Positions 1-7,957 of a stretch of DNA of 14,771 nt are shown here, in pieces (position 1 is the stretch's first letter; every line of letters starts with the position of its first letter). The stretch spans positions 1 through 14,771 of the forward strand of contig CADBMQ010000015.1 in assembly GCA_902795765.1 (NCBI GenBank), in the 5' to 3' direction. Source of the DNA: Oscillospiraceae bacterium. Lineage in GTDB: Bacteria > Bacillota > Clostridia > Oscillospirales > Acutalibacteraceae. Position numbers and translations under genes: made by a program. The notes beneath the pieces were generated by a model. That model saw nothing but the letters and a program-made list of their open reading frames with translations. It was not told where the DNA came from and ran no database searches.

Positions 1-1306
1 AAGCCTCATCACCGCACCACATTGCATAAACAAAGCCATCGCCGTTTTCTGCGAGTGCATTTTTGATTTCGTCAATCGAAGTGCAACGATATGTACGACG
101 CTCACGATTTTCAAGTGCTTTTTGATAGATACGATCGTGCAATGCTTTGAGTTCGTTCTCAACTGCCTCGACGATATTTTCAAGTTTAACTGTCTGCTTA
201 TTGCGGTTGTCACGAGAAACGATTACGCACTCGCCGTTTGCGATATCTCTCGGGCCCATTTCGATACGAAGCGGAACACCCTTCATTTCATACTCTGCAA
301 ACTTCCAACCTGCCGAGTTTTCGGAGTCGTCAACCTTAACTCTAACGTGGCTCTTCAACTTATCTGCAAGCTCGTATGCTGCGTCAAGCACACCTTCTTT
401 ATGTTGTGCGATCGGGAGAACTACAACCTGAACAGGTGCAACTGCCGGTGGGAGAACAAGACCGTTATCATCACCGTGAGTCATAATAATCGCACCGATA
501 AGACGAGTTGTTACACCCCAAGATGTCTGATGAACATACTCACGCTGATTATTTTTATCAGAATACTGAATACCGAATGCCTTTGCAAATCCGTCACCGA
601 AATAGTGAGAAGTACCTGCTTGCAAAGCTTTACCATCGTGCATAAGAGCCTCGATAGCATAGGTTGAAACTGCACCTGCGAATTTATCGGACTCGGTCTT
701 TTTACCCTTCAAAACAGGCATTGCAAGGCTCTCTTCACAGAACTTTGCATAAACATTGAGCATACGCTCTGTTTCAGCAATAGCCTCCTCAGCGGTCGCA
801 TGAGCAGTATGGCCTTCCTGCCACAAGAACTCACGTGAACGAAGGAACGGACGAGTTGTCTTTTCCCATCTTACAACGCTAACCCATTGGTTATAGAGTT
901 TCGGCAAGTCACGATGTGACTGGATTATATTTGCATAGTGTTCACAGAAAAGAGTTTCGGAAGTCGGACGAACGCAAAGACGTTCTTCAAGTTTTTCGCT
1001 ACCGCCGTGAGTTACCCAAGCAACCTCGGGAGCAAAACCTTCAACGTGATCCTTCTCCTTCTGCAAAAGGCTTTCAGGAATGAACATAGGCATACATACA
1101 TTTTCGTGGCCTGTTTCTTTGAACATACCATCGAGAATTTTCTGCATATTTTCCCAGATTGCATAGCCGTACGGACGGATTACCATACAACCTTTAACAC
1201 TTGTGTATTCAATAAGTTCAGCCTTTTTTACAATGTCGGTATACCATTTTGCGAAATCCTCATCCATCGAAGTGATTTCTGATACCATTTTTTTATTATC
1301 AGCCAT
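1..1306 (-). CDS. proS: Prolyl-tRNA synthetase, type 3 (3' end cut by window edge)
   Basis: Class II aminoacyl-tRNA synthetase that charges tRNA-Pro with proline in the cytoplasm. The window holds 435 codons from the ATG at 1306; related short-form enzymes are about 475-480 residues, so roughly the last 45 are missing. Visible parts are [11 protein letters not shown] at 71-81, RPTSE at 113-117, motif 2 [14 protein letters not shown] at 156-169, motif 3 [12 protein letters not shown] at 261-272, and an anticodon-binding domain from about 290. The motif 2 and 3 wording and the absence of the large editing insertion place it in the archaeal/eukaryotic-like type 3 group, also found in many Clostridia, and not in the long bacterial type. 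AAGGA lies 9 bases before the ATG. The gene has its own promoter and a leader of only about 30 bases, with no room for a T-box. The C-terminal zinc-binding region is outside the window. Confidence 0.96.
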   Translation of the reverse strand, partial: MADNKKMVSEITSMDEDFAKWYTDIVKKAELIEYTSVKGCMVIRPYGYAIWENMQKILDGMFKETGHENVCMPMFIPESLLQKEKDHVEGFAPEVAWVTHGGSEKLEERLCVRPTSETLFCEHYANIIQSHRDLPKLYNQWVSVVRWEKTTRPFLRSREFLWQEGHTAHATAEEAIAETERMLNVYAKFCEESLAMPVLKGKKTESDKFAGAVSTYAIEALMHDGKALQAGTSHYFGDGFAKAFGIQYSDKNNQREYVHQTSWGVTTRLIGAIIMTHGDDNGLVLPPAVAPVQVVVLPIAQHKEGVLDAAYELADKLKSHVRVKVDDSENSAGWKFAEYEMKGVPLRIEMGPRDIANGECVIVSRDNRNKQTVKLENIVEAVENELKALHDRIYQKALENRERRTYRCTSIDEIKNALAENGDGFVYAMWCGDEA

Positions 1307-1340
1307 TATTATCAATCCTTATGAAAATATATTACATAAT

Positions 1341-1369
1341 ATTATAACCCATTTTTGACTTTTTTTCAA
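1341..1369 (-). promoter_or_regulatory. Sigma-A promoter of proS
   Basis: Read on the minus strand, TTGAAA (1369-1364) and a perfect TATAAT (1346-1341) are separated by exactly 17 bases. Transcription would start near 1334, giving a leader of about 28 bases before the proS ATG. The site sits between the upstream operon's terminator and proS, so proS is probably transcribed independently. Confidence 0.8.
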
Positions 1370-1390
1370 CAGTTTTTTATCAAAAACAAA

Positions 1391-1423
1391 AGAAAAACAG
1401 AGCAATCCGAAAATTGCTCTGTT
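1391..1423 (-). terminator. Rho-independent terminator of the ftsE-ftsX-M23 operon
   Basis: A perfect 11-bp stem (AACAGAGCAAT at 1396-1406 against ATTGCTCTGTT at 1413-1423) closes a 6-base loop. On the minus strand it is followed by a run of T (complement of 1391-1397). It starts 5 bases after the M23 gene's stop codon. Confidence 0.9.
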
Positions 1424-1427
1424 GATT

Positions 1428-2603
1428 TTAAAATCCTGTTGAATAAGAGTAGTTCATCGGGTTGGTCGAACTGCCGTTTACACGCACTTCAAAGTGCAAG
1501 TGCGGACCTGTCGAGTTACCTGACGAGCCGCAATATGCGATAAGGTCACCTTTTTTAACGCTTTGTCCCTCTGATACGAGCAATGAACTGCAATGCGCAT
1601 ACAAAGTTGCATAGTGGTCACCACCCATTGTACCGTGGTCGAGAATGATACGGTTGCCGTAACTTACATCAGACCAAACTGCGGTAACAACTGTGCCGTC
1701 TGCTGCCGCATAAATCGGCTTACCATACGCACCAGCACACGTAATATCAACACCTGTATGGTTTGAATATCCCATATACGAGCAGGAGATGTAATACGAG
1801 CTCTGGAACGGCCAAGCAAAGCCGTCACCACTATAAACACGTTTCGAACTTTGAGCAGCAGATGCGATTTCTGCTTCAATCTGCTTCAACTCTGCCTGTT
1901 TTTCAGCAATAGCAGACTCAACCTCGCTCTTTTCCTGTTCGAGCGCACTTTGCGACTGGCTTATGCTATTGAGTTTTGCCTGTGCAGCCTCATACTCTGC
2001 ATCAAGAGCCTGTTGCTTCTCAACCATATCGGATTTCAAATCCTCAACATCGCTCATTTTTGCTTCGCTATCGGCTTTGAGCTTATTGATTTCGACAACT
2101 TCCTTTTGCATACGATCCATAAGTTTTGTATCGTGGTCTGTTACACCACGCATAAGCTCGGAACGAGCAAGAAAATCGCCGTAATCCTCTGAACCTAGAA
2201 GAATTGAAAGCGAGTTAAACGAACCTGCAACATAAATCGCTTTGAGTCGTTGTTTCAAAGCATCTTTTGTCGAGTTTATATCTTTTTCTTTTTCTGCAAT
2301 CTGTTCTTCGTTTTTGTCAATTTCATTTTGAAGTTCTGTGATACTATCGTTGTACAAATCTATCTGACTTTGAATATTATCAATTTTTTCTTTCAAAGCC
2401 GACTGTACCGATTCATATTCAGCCGCACTACTTTCGAGAGCATCAATTTTGCCATCAAGTTCCTTCGACTGGCGTTCATACTCTGCGATTTTTGCTTTAA
2501 TTGAAGATGAGCTTTCTGCCCAAGCCATTACATGCACGCAAGTCAAAGCGACGCTGACACAAATTACCAACGATACAATTCGCTTTAAAATTTTAGAATG
2601 CAC
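1428..2603 (-). CDS. Secreted coiled-coil M23 peptidase, EnvC/CwlO-like partner of FtsEX
   Basis: Predicted cell-wall endopeptidase or hydrolase activator. From the GTG at 2603, residues 1-29 form a signal peptide (basic start, hydrophobic core, cleavage near AWA/ES). Residues 30-250 are long coiled coil, broken around 120-160 by a hinge with SILLGSEDYGDFLAR, as in PcsB/EnvC-type proteins. The M23/LytM domain covers about 275-385. Its zinc and catalytic residues are intact: HTGVD (H282, D286), H337 in YAH, and HLH (H368, H370). E. coli EnvC lost this set; here the domain could itself cut peptide cross-links. A GTG three codons upstream (2612) is also in frame but lies only 1 base from the AAGGA ribosome site, whereas 2603 is 10 bases away, so I prefer 2603. 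The gene overlaps the ftsX end, fitting the known pairing of FtsEX with a periplasmic or extracellular hydrolase. Confidence 0.9.
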   Translation of the reverse strand: MHSKILKRIVSLVICVSVALTCVHVMAWAESSSSIKAKIAEYERQSKELDGKIDALESSAAEYESVQSALKEKIDNIQSQIDLYNDSITELQNEIDKNEEQIAEKEKDINSTKDALKQRLKAIYVAGSFNSLSILLGSEDYGDFLARSELMRGVTDHDTKLMDRMQKEVVEINKLKADSEAKMSDVEDLKSDMVEKQQALDAEYEAAQAKLNSISQSQSALEQEKSEVESAIAEKQAELKQIEAEIASAAQSSKRVYSGDGFAWPFQSSYYISCSYMGYSNHTGVDITCAGAYGKPIYAAADGTVVTAVWSDVSYGNRIILDHGTMGGDHYATLYAHCSSLLVSEGQSVKKGDLIAYCGSSGNSTGPHLHFEVRVNGSSTNPMNYSYSTGF

Positions 2604-3507
2604 GGAATTCACTTCCTTCTTTACGCAAGTATTTACCGATTGAAATTATACTACCTATACAACCTGTTATAACACCAAGCACAAGGAACACGCCGATAAC
2701 AATCCAAAGCACCGACATAAACGGAACAACTGAAACGCTCATACTTGTAACCTTGTTTGCAACAACTGTATATAAGCCGTAAGTTGCGAGTGTTGAAATT
2801 ATTGCCGAAATCAAACCGAGCAAAATACCCTCGATTACAAACGGAGTACGAATAAAGTGGTTGGTTGCACCAACTGCTTTCATTATACTGATTTCGAGCT
2901 TTCTTGTGTGCATTGTTATTTTGATGGTATTTGCAATGATAACAAGCGCAGTTATAAACAACAAGCCTATGATGATAAGCCCTGCTGAATTTACAAGATT
3001 TCTGATATTAACAATCTTTGCTGTCAACTCACGTTGGTCATTAACATGGTCGATATTTTCGATTTTCTTAATTTCACTAATTGTTTCGTCAAACTTTTTG
3101 AGGTCTTTAAACGAAACTCTCATACCAAACGGAAGCCATGAACCCTTTTGGTCGCCGTCATCAACAAACTCGAACAACTCTTTATACTGATCGCCCATAT
3201 CGTTGATAAGCGACTTAACGCCATCTTCCTGTGTTACAAATTCAGCTGATGCAACATTGCTGATTTTTTGAACCTTTGAAAATGCTTCACGAGCCTGAGC
3301 CTCTGTTGCTTTATCAACTGTGTAAACCATTACAACATTTTGTTCTTGCAATGTATTGAGCATCATATCAACATTTACCGACAAAAGGATTGCCGCACCG
3401 ATAAGCACCATAACTGCAACCAACACGCCGATTGACGCAACTGACATCAAGCGATTGCTCCAAACATTTTTGAAGCCCTCTTTAACTAAATAGCGAAAAC
3501 TTCTCAT
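2593..3507 (-). CDS. ftsX: Cell-division ABC transporter permease FtsX
   Basis: Integral membrane half of FtsEX, which passes ATP-driven shape changes from FtsE to a murein hydrolase on the outer face of the membrane. It has 304 residues with the usual FtsX layout: a short cytoplasmic start, TM1 about 22-44, a large extracellular loop of about 125 residues (45-171) that normally binds the hydrolase partner, then TM2 at 172-194, TM3 at 223-250 and TM4 at 264-288. The conserved segment RKLEISIMKAVGATNHFIR at 202-220 is typical of the family and contacts the ATPase. The start codon overlaps the ftsE stop as ATGA (3504-3507), implying translational coupling, and the end overlaps the M23 gene. FtsX is not a true transporter in characterised species. 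Confidence 0.96.
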   Translation of the reverse strand: MRSFRYLVKEGFKNVWSNRLMSVASIGVLVAVMVLIGAAILLSVNVDMMLNTLQEQNVVMVYTVDKATEAQAREAFSKVQKISNVASAEFVTQEDGVKSLINDMGDQYKELFEFVDDGDQKGSWLPFGMRVSFKDLKKFDETISEIKKIENIDHVNDQRELTAKIVNIRNLVNSAGLIIIGLLFITALVIIANTIKITMHTRKLEISIMKAVGATNHFIRTPFVIEGILLGLISAIISTLATYGLYTVVANKVTSMSVSVVPFMSVLWIVIGVFLVLGVITGCIGSIISIGKYLRKEGSEFRAF

Positions 3508-4193
3508 TCCATAGCCCCCTCTAAATTATCAGCGACTACTCTGCCGTTTTCAAGCATAATAACACGACGATTGAAGTCACGCACGAGTTGGTGTTCGTGG
3601 GTAACCATTACAACTGTTGTGCCACGACGGTTGATTTCGGTGAGAAGTTCAACTATCTCATACGACATATTCGGGTCAACGTTACCTGTCGGCTCGTCTG
3701 CAATGATGAGTGCAGGATTGTTGATGAGCGCTCTTGCGAGACCAACACGCTGTTGCTCACCACCCGAAAGTTCACGGGGATATGCACGAGCTCTCGAACC
3801 CAAGTCTACCATCGACAAAACCTGTGCTACACGGCGTTTTATCTCACGATTACTTGCGCCGACAACTCGAAGTGAGAATGCAACGTTATCGAAAACGTTC
3901 ATTGTCGGGATAAGACGGAAATCCTGGAAAACGATACCCATTGAACGGCGGAAATACGGAATATCACGTCTTCTCATTTTCGAGAGATTGTAGCCGTTTA
4001 CATAAATATCGCCTGTATTCGGGGTTTCCTCTCTCATTATCAATTTGATGAATGTCGATTTACCCGCACCCGAACGACCGACTACGAACACGAATTCACC
4101 TTTATGTATTTTAATATTAACGTCATTAAGAGCGTGCATACCTTTTTGGTATGTTTTTGTAACACCGTCAAACTCGATAACGGGTTGTCCCAT
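3504..4193 (-). CDS. ftsE: Cell-division ATP-binding protein FtsE
   Basis: Cytoplasmic ABC ATPase of FtsEX. Counting from the ATG at 4193 it has 229 residues, the normal FtsE size. It shows Walker A GRSGAGKST at 39-47, Q-loop Q90, signature LSGGEQQR at 142-149, Walker B with D166 and E167, and switch histidine H199. The reading frame is open further upstream to a TTG at 4247, which would add 18 residues (HKGKQGIIIRKEAFELE) unlike any part of FtsE. I chose 4193 because the family begins with the IEF-GVTKTY strand. However, the AAGGAAG upstream is about 14 bases from this ATG, longer than ideal. The gene follows the regulator's stop by 57 bases without a visible terminator or promoter, so it is probably in the same transcript. 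Confidence 0.95.
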   Translation of the reverse strand: MGQPVIEFDGVTKTYQKGMHALNDVNIKIHKGEFVFVVGRSGAGKSTFIKLIMREETPNTGDIYVNGYNLSKMRRRDIPYFRRSMGIVFQDFRLIPTMNVFDNVAFSLRVVGASNREIKRRVAQVLSMVDLGSRARAYPRELSGGEQQRVGLARALINNPALIIADEPTGNVDPNMSYEIVELLTEINRRGTTVVMVTHEHQLVRDFNRRVIMLENGRVVADNLEGAME

Positions 4194-4250
4194 TTCAAGT
4201 TCAAATGCTTCCTTTCTAATGATAATCCCCTGCTTTCCTTTGTGCAAAAA

Positions 4251-5336
4251 TTAGTATTTAATCGGGCTTGCGTTAAGATATTTCTTAACCATAAGTGCAA
4301 TCTTGAAAACGATTGCGTGTTCAAACTCACGAAGGTCAAGACCGGTGAGTTTTCTAATCTTTTCAAGACGATATACGAGTGTATTTCTGTGAACGAACAA
4401 CTTTCTTGAAGTTTCCGACACGTTCAAGTTGTTTTCAAAGAATTTTTGAATTGTGAACAAGGTTTCCTGATCAAGACTTTCGATTGAGCCACGCTTGAAC
4501 ACTTCACGCAAGAATGTTTCGCAAAGAGTTGTCGGCAACTGATAGATAAGACGAGCGATGCCGAGATTGTCATAGCTGATGATTGTCTTTTCAGTATCAA
4601 ACACCTTACCAACTTCGAGTGCAACCTGTGCCTCTTTGAACGAACGAGCCAAATCTTTGACACCTTCGACAACCGTACCGATACTAACAACTGCGTGGAG
4701 ATAGAACTCGCTCGACAAAGTATCAACGATTGAACGAGCAAGATTTTCAAGGTCTTTCGCACCAATATCGTTCTTTATCTCTTTAACAATTGCGATTTCG
4801 GTCTGGCTGATATTGATAACAAAGTCTTTCTGCTTGTCCGGGAAGAGATTTTGAATTACGTCATAAACTGCAACATCGTTCTTTGTGATGAGTTTTACAA
4901 TCAAAACAACATGGCTGAGTTCGGTATTAAAGTGAAGCTCTCTTGCTTTAACATAAATATCCGATGCAAGAATATTGTCGAGAATTACATTTTTAACGAA
5001 GTTTGCTCTGTCAAGCTTTTCGTCATAATAATGTTTGAGATTTTCCATCGAAACTGCCATAAGCGAAACATAACGAAGTGCTTCTGCATCAGTTCCCTCA
5101 ACAAACATATAATATTCTGCTTTACCTTCTGCACCAAAAGCCTTATAGGTATAGCCATTGCGAATGAAAACTTCATCAACAGGCTGATTTTCGGTAACAA
5201 GCAACTCGACAGAATTACCAATCATACCCAATTCGCTGCAAGCGATAATTACGCTATCAGTATCAACGATACCAACTGTACGCTCAATAGCGTCACGCAT
5301 TTGGTGGATTACACTTTGGAATAAACGTGTTGACAT
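4251..5336 (-). CDS. CdaR/PucR-family transcriptional regulator
   Basis: A 361-residue protein whose C-terminus is the PucR-type helix-turn-helix (HTH_30). The segment NNLNVSETSRKLFVHRNTL at about 302-320, followed by VYRLEKIRKLTGLDLR, is the family hallmark. The middle region, about 140-255, resembles the GGDEF-like domain of CdaR proteins, including the SFKEAQVALEVGK helix. The N-terminal 100 or so residues would be the sensory part, but I cannot name a ligand. CdaR members classically sense sugar diacids and PucR responds to purine state; neither can be assigned here. It is the first gene of the operon with ftsE, ftsX and the M23 gene, which suggests co-expression and possibly control of that module. 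The ATG at 5336 has GGGAG 7 bases upstream. An effect on its own promoter is plausible but inferred. Confidence 0.88.
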   Translation of the reverse strand: MSTRLFQSVIHQMRDAIERTVGIVDTDSVIIACSELGMIGNSVELLVTENQPVDEVFIRNGYTYKAFGAEGKAEYYMFVEGTDAEALRYVSLMAVSMENLKHYYDEKLDRANFVKNVILDNILASDIYVKARELHFNTELSHVVLIVKLITKNDVAVYDVIQNLFPDKQKDFVINISQTEIAIVKEIKNDIGAKDLENLARSIVDTLSSEFYLHAVVSIGTVVEGVKDLARSFKEAQVALEVGKVFDTEKTIISYDNLGIARLIYQLPTTLCETFLREVFKRGSIESLDQETLFTIQKFFENNLNVSETSRKLFVHRNTLVYRLEKIRKLTGLDLREFEHAIVFKIALMVKKYLNASPIKY

Positions 5337-5390
5337 AATTTATCTCCCATTTCTTAATGTGTTTTCAAAAAGTCATAAAAATTTATTTGA

Positions 5391-5483
5391 CTATCTGCCT
5401 TTGCCAAACAAAACTCGCTTAAAGTTGCATACAATCACGCCAAAGTTTTTTATCAAAACTATGTTTTGTTTGACAAAACTCAC
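5391..5483 (-). CDS. Possible 30-residue upstream ORF in the cdaR-type gene leader
   Basis: Inside the leader, a GTG at 5483 opens a frame of 30 codons ending in TAG at 5393-5391, with residues MSFVKQNIVLIKNFGVIVCN at the start and basic residues at the end (KRVLFGKGR). AGGAG lies 12 bases upstream (5500-5496), close to the predicted transcription start, so ribosome access is doubtful. The hairpin-forming repeats at 5454-5479 lie within its first codons. It could be a regulatory leader peptide or chance; nothing in the peptide is recognisable. Confidence 0.22.
   Translation of the reverse strand: MSFVKQNIVLIKNFGVIVCNFKRVLFGKGR
5454..5479 (-). repeat. Three-part inverted repeat able to form alternative hairpins
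   Basis: GTTTTGT at 5463-5469 can pair with ACAAAAC at 5473-5479 (7-bp stem, 3-base loop). Alternatively, GTTTTG at 5463-5468 can pair with CAAAAC at 5454-5459 (6-bp stem, 3-base loop). The two structures exclude each other. A related copy, ACAAAACTC, occurs at 5408-5416 and again at 5473-5481. The stems are A/T-rich and individually weak. Confidence 0.4.
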
Positions 5484-5506
5484 AATACGAAATTTCTCCT
5501 ATATAC

Positions 5507-5535
5507 ATTTTACACAAAGTTAATGCAAATTTCAA
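5507..5535 (-). promoter_or_regulatory. Sigma-A promoter of the cdaR-ftsE-ftsX-M23 operon
   Basis: Minus strand TTGAAA (5535-5530), 17-base spacer, TAAAAT (5512-5507), with TGTG just before the -10. Transcription would start near 5500, giving a leader of about 164 bases before the regulator's ATG, much longer than for the other genes here. The rest of the gap between the two divergent genes (5337-5744) is A/T-rich and holds this leader and the divergent marR promoter. Confidence 0.7.
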
Positions 5536-5665
5536 GCAAAACTTTTGATTTTTTTAAAAAAAGTTACAAAAAAGTTATATTTTTGGCCGATAATTTACAT
5601 TATATGGTAAAATATTCAATTCTACTAAAAAAATTTTGAATTTTTGGTTATTTTCTAAAAAACTA

Positions 5666-5693
5666 TTGACATTTTTTTGCAATCGTTTATAAT
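5666..5693 (+). promoter_or_regulatory. Sigma-A promoter of the marR-exporter operon
   Basis: Perfect TTGACA (5666-5671) and perfect TATAAT (5688-5693) with a 16-base spacer, one base short of the optimum. Transcription would begin near 5700. A consensus promoter like this usually needs a repressor to keep it off, which fits the MarR gene that follows. Confidence 0.85.
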
Positions 5694-5702
5694 ATTATTT
5701 GT

Positions 5703-5716
5703 TAGTTATCGAACTA
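5703..5716 (+). promoter_or_regulatory. Candidate operator palindrome for the MarR regulator
   Basis: TAGTT at 5703-5707 and AACTA at 5712-5716 are perfect 5-base arms around ATCG. The site lies at about +3 to +17 of the predicted transcript, where a bound MarR dimer would block RNA polymerase. MarR proteins commonly bind short palindromes at their own promoters. The arms are short, so chance is possible. Confidence 0.4.
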
Positions 5717-5744
5717 TTATTGCAGTTTCAACAAAGGAGGGATT

Positions 5745-6197
5745 TTGGCAAATATGAATGACGGCAAAAAAATCGGTCACGAAATTAAAAAACTGTCTCA
5801 CGCTGTTGGAAGAAAAATAGAGTTTAATATGCGTTCAAAAGGCATCGACTCGGCAACGGCAATGCACGGAATGATTATGGGCTTCATTCGCAGAAATTCA
5901 GAGCGTGATGTTTTTCAACGTGATGTTGAGCAGTTTTTCAATATTTCCCGCTCGACTGTTACAAACATTCTGCAACTTATGGAGAAAAAGGGATACATTA
6001 TTCGTGAGTCGTCACAAACCGATGCCCGACTGAAAAAGCTCAAATTAACTGAACTCGGCAGAAGTGAGGACGAACGAATTTTAGGTTGCCTTATGGAAAC
6101 CGATGCAGAGTTGGTTGACGGTATTCCAAAAGATAAGCTCGAAACTTTTTACGAAGTTGTTTCGCTGATTTCCGAAAATTGCGAAAAACACATTTAA
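5745..6197 (+). CDS. MarR-family transcriptional regulator
   Basis: A 150-residue winged-helix protein of typical MarR length. The recognition helix is around 68-85 (SRSTVTNILQLMEKKGYI), and the wing runs from about 87 to 106 with the familiar Asp-Ala-Arg turn (TDARLKKLKLTELGR). N- and C-terminal helices would form the dimer. The start is ambiguous: a TTG at 5745 lies 4 bases after AGGAGG, and an ATG at 5754 lies 13 bases after it; both are in frame and differ by three residues. I give the TTG. It precedes the exporter genes by 32 bases and is probably co-transcribed with them as a ligand-released repressor. MarR-exporter pairs usually respond to toxic small molecules, but the ligand is unknown here. 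Confidence 0.92.
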   Translation: MANMNDGKKIGHEIKKLSHAVGRKIEFNMRSKGIDSATAMHGMIMGFIRRNSERDVFQRDVEQFFNISRSTVTNILQLMEKKGYIIRESSQTDARLKKLKLTELGRSEDERILGCLMETDAELVDGIPKDKLETFYEVVSLISENCEKHI

Positions 6198-6229
6198 AAT
6201 CCGTATATAATGAAAGGACTGAATATACA

Positions 6230-7957
6230 ATGATAAAAAAACTGGCGAGTTGTATTCGTGAATATAAACTCGCAACAATTCTCGCACCTATTCTTATTTC
6301 GTGCGAAGTTATTATGGAAGTAATCATTCCGTTTTTGATGGCAGACCTAATTGACAAGGGTATCAACAAAGGCGATATGAGTTACATACTTCAACGAGGT
6401 GGCTTGTTGCTTTTGTGCGCGTTCATATCTCTCGCATTTGGTGTCACCGCCGCTATGCAGGCAGCGAAAGCATCTTGTGGATTTGCGAAAAATCTGCGTC
6501 ACGATATGTTCTATGCCGTGCAAAAGTTTTCGTTTAGAAACATCGACAAGTTTTCAAGTGCGTCAATCGTAACTCGTCTTACAACTGACGTTACCAATGT
6601 TCAAAACTCGTTCCAGATGATTATTCGAATTGCAATCCGCTCTCCGCTTATGTTCGTAATGTCGTTTGTTATGGCATTCAGAGTCAACAGCAAGTTGTCG
6701 CTTATTTATGTCGGAGTTATCCCGATTTTGGCGATTTCACTTATCATCATTATTATGAATACTCATAAGGTTTTCGAAAAAATGTTCAAGACCTATGATA
6801 AACTCAACAACACAGTTCAAGAGGACTTGCACGGTATTCGTGTTGTTAAGGCATTTGTTCGTGAGAAGTTCGAAGAGAAAAAATTCAAAGGTGTTTCGGG
6901 CTTGATTTACAAACTCAGCACCAAAGCAGAAACAATTCTCGCCGCAAATATGCCGATTATGCAGTTCTGCATTTACGCTTGTATGTTGCTCATCTCGTGG
7001 TTCTCGGCTAACCTTATTCAAGGCGGTTCGATGACAACGGGTGAACTTGCAAGTATGATTCAGTACACAATGCAAATTCTTATGTCACTTATGATGCTCT
7101 CGATGATTTTCGTTATGCTCGTTATGTCAAAGGCATCGGCAGAGCGTATTGTCGAAGTGCTTGACGAAGAGAGCGACATTCACAACCCCGAAAAGCCTGT
7201 TATGACTATTGCAGACGGTTCGATTGAGTTTGATGGTGTGAACTTCTCGTATAAAAAAGACAGCGATATTTACAGTTTGAAGAATGTTAATTTGAAGATT
7301 GAGTCGGGGCAGACTATCGGTGTTATCGGTGGCACAGGCTCGTCAAAGTCAACCTTCGTTCAGTTAATTCCACGTCTTTATGACGTCAGCACAGGTTCGC
7401 TGAAAGTCGGCGGTATAGACGTTCGTGAGTACGATCTCGATACATTGCGTGACTCGGTTGCTATGGTACTTCAAAAGAACGTGCTTTTCTCTGGTACTAT
7501 CGCAGAAAACCTGCGTTGGGGTAATGAAAATGCGACCGACGATGAACTTCGTCACGTTTGCGAACTCGCTTGTGCAGACGAGTTTATCGATAAATTCCCC
7601 GATGGCTACAACACTCACATTGAGCAAGGCGGTACTAATGTTTCGGGTGGTCAAAAGCAACGTCTTTGCATCGCTCGTGCATTGCTCAAAAAGCCGAAAA
7701 TCCTTATTCTTGATGACTCGACAAGTGCGGTAGATACTGCGACAGACGCAAAAATCCGTCGTGCTTTCAAGGAAGAAATTCCCGACACAACCAAATTTAT
7801 TATTGCACAACGTATTTCATCTGTTCAAGAGTCCGACAAGATTATCGTGCTTGACGAAGGTGAAGTTGTTGCATTCGGCAGTCACGATGAATTGATGAAA
7901 TCGAGTGAAATTTATCGTGAAGTTTACACAACTCAAACGAAAGGAAGTGACGAATAA
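6230..7957 (+). CDS. ABC exporter half-transporter with degenerate ATPase site
   Basis: First subunit of a type IV (B-family) heterodimeric exporter, 575 residues from the ATG at 6230 (AAAGGA 11 bases upstream). Six membrane helices lie within about 15-300 and the nucleotide-binding domain within 330-570. Walker A is GGTGSSKST (367-375), with S372 where glycine is usual. The signature VSGGQ (471-475) is intact. Walker B ends LDD, so D496 replaces the catalytic glutamate, and Q527 (IIAQR) replaces the switch histidine. This is the pattern of the inactive-site partner in BmrCD, LmrCD or TM287/288-type pumps. An open frame extends upstream to 6179, but that would overlap marR and lacks a ribosome site. 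The stop shares one base with the next gene's ATG (TAATG). Substrate unknown; drug or peptide/lipid export are both possible. Confidence 0.93.
   Translation: MIKKLASCIREYKLATILAPILISCEVIMEVIIPFLMADLIDKGINKGDMSYILQRGGLLLLCAFISLAFGVTAAMQAAKASCGFAKNLRHDMFYAVQKFSFRNIDKFSSASIVTRLTTDVTNVQNSFQMIIRIAIRSPLMFVMSFVMAFRVNSKLSLIYVGVIPILAISLIIIIMNTHKVFEKMFKTYDKLNNTVQEDLHGIRVVKAFVREKFEEKKFKGVSGLIYKLSTKAETILAANMPIMQFCIYACMLLISWFSANLIQGGSMTTGELASMIQYTMQILMSLMMLSMIFVMLVMSKASAERIVEVLDEESDIHNPEKPVMTIADGSIEFDGVNFSYKKDSDIYSLKNVNLKIESGQTIGVIGGTGSSKSTFVQLIPRLYDVSTGSLKVGGIDVREYDLDTLRDSVAMVLQKNVLFSGTIAENLRWGNENATDDELRHVCELACADEFIDKFPDGYNTHIEQGGTNVSGGQKQRLCIARALLKKPKILILDDSTSAVDTATDAKIRRAFKEEIPDTTKFIIAQRISSVQESDKIIVLDEGEVVAFGSHDELMKSSEIYREVYTTQTKGSDE

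Noticed and set aside
122..667. Open frame of 181 codons on the plus strand
   Set aside because: It is antisense to proS, whose protein is recognisable across the whole stretch; the composition is cysteine-rich and unlike a real protein, and no ribosome site was seen.
1307..1340. T-box riboswitch before proS
   Set aside because: The leader is only about 30 bases, and no specifier loop or terminator/antiterminator pair is present between the promoter and the ATG.
6179..6229. Upstream extension of the first exporter gene
   Set aside because: It would overlap marR and lacks a ribosome site; AAAGGA precedes the ATG at 6230, where the protein begins in the family-typical way.
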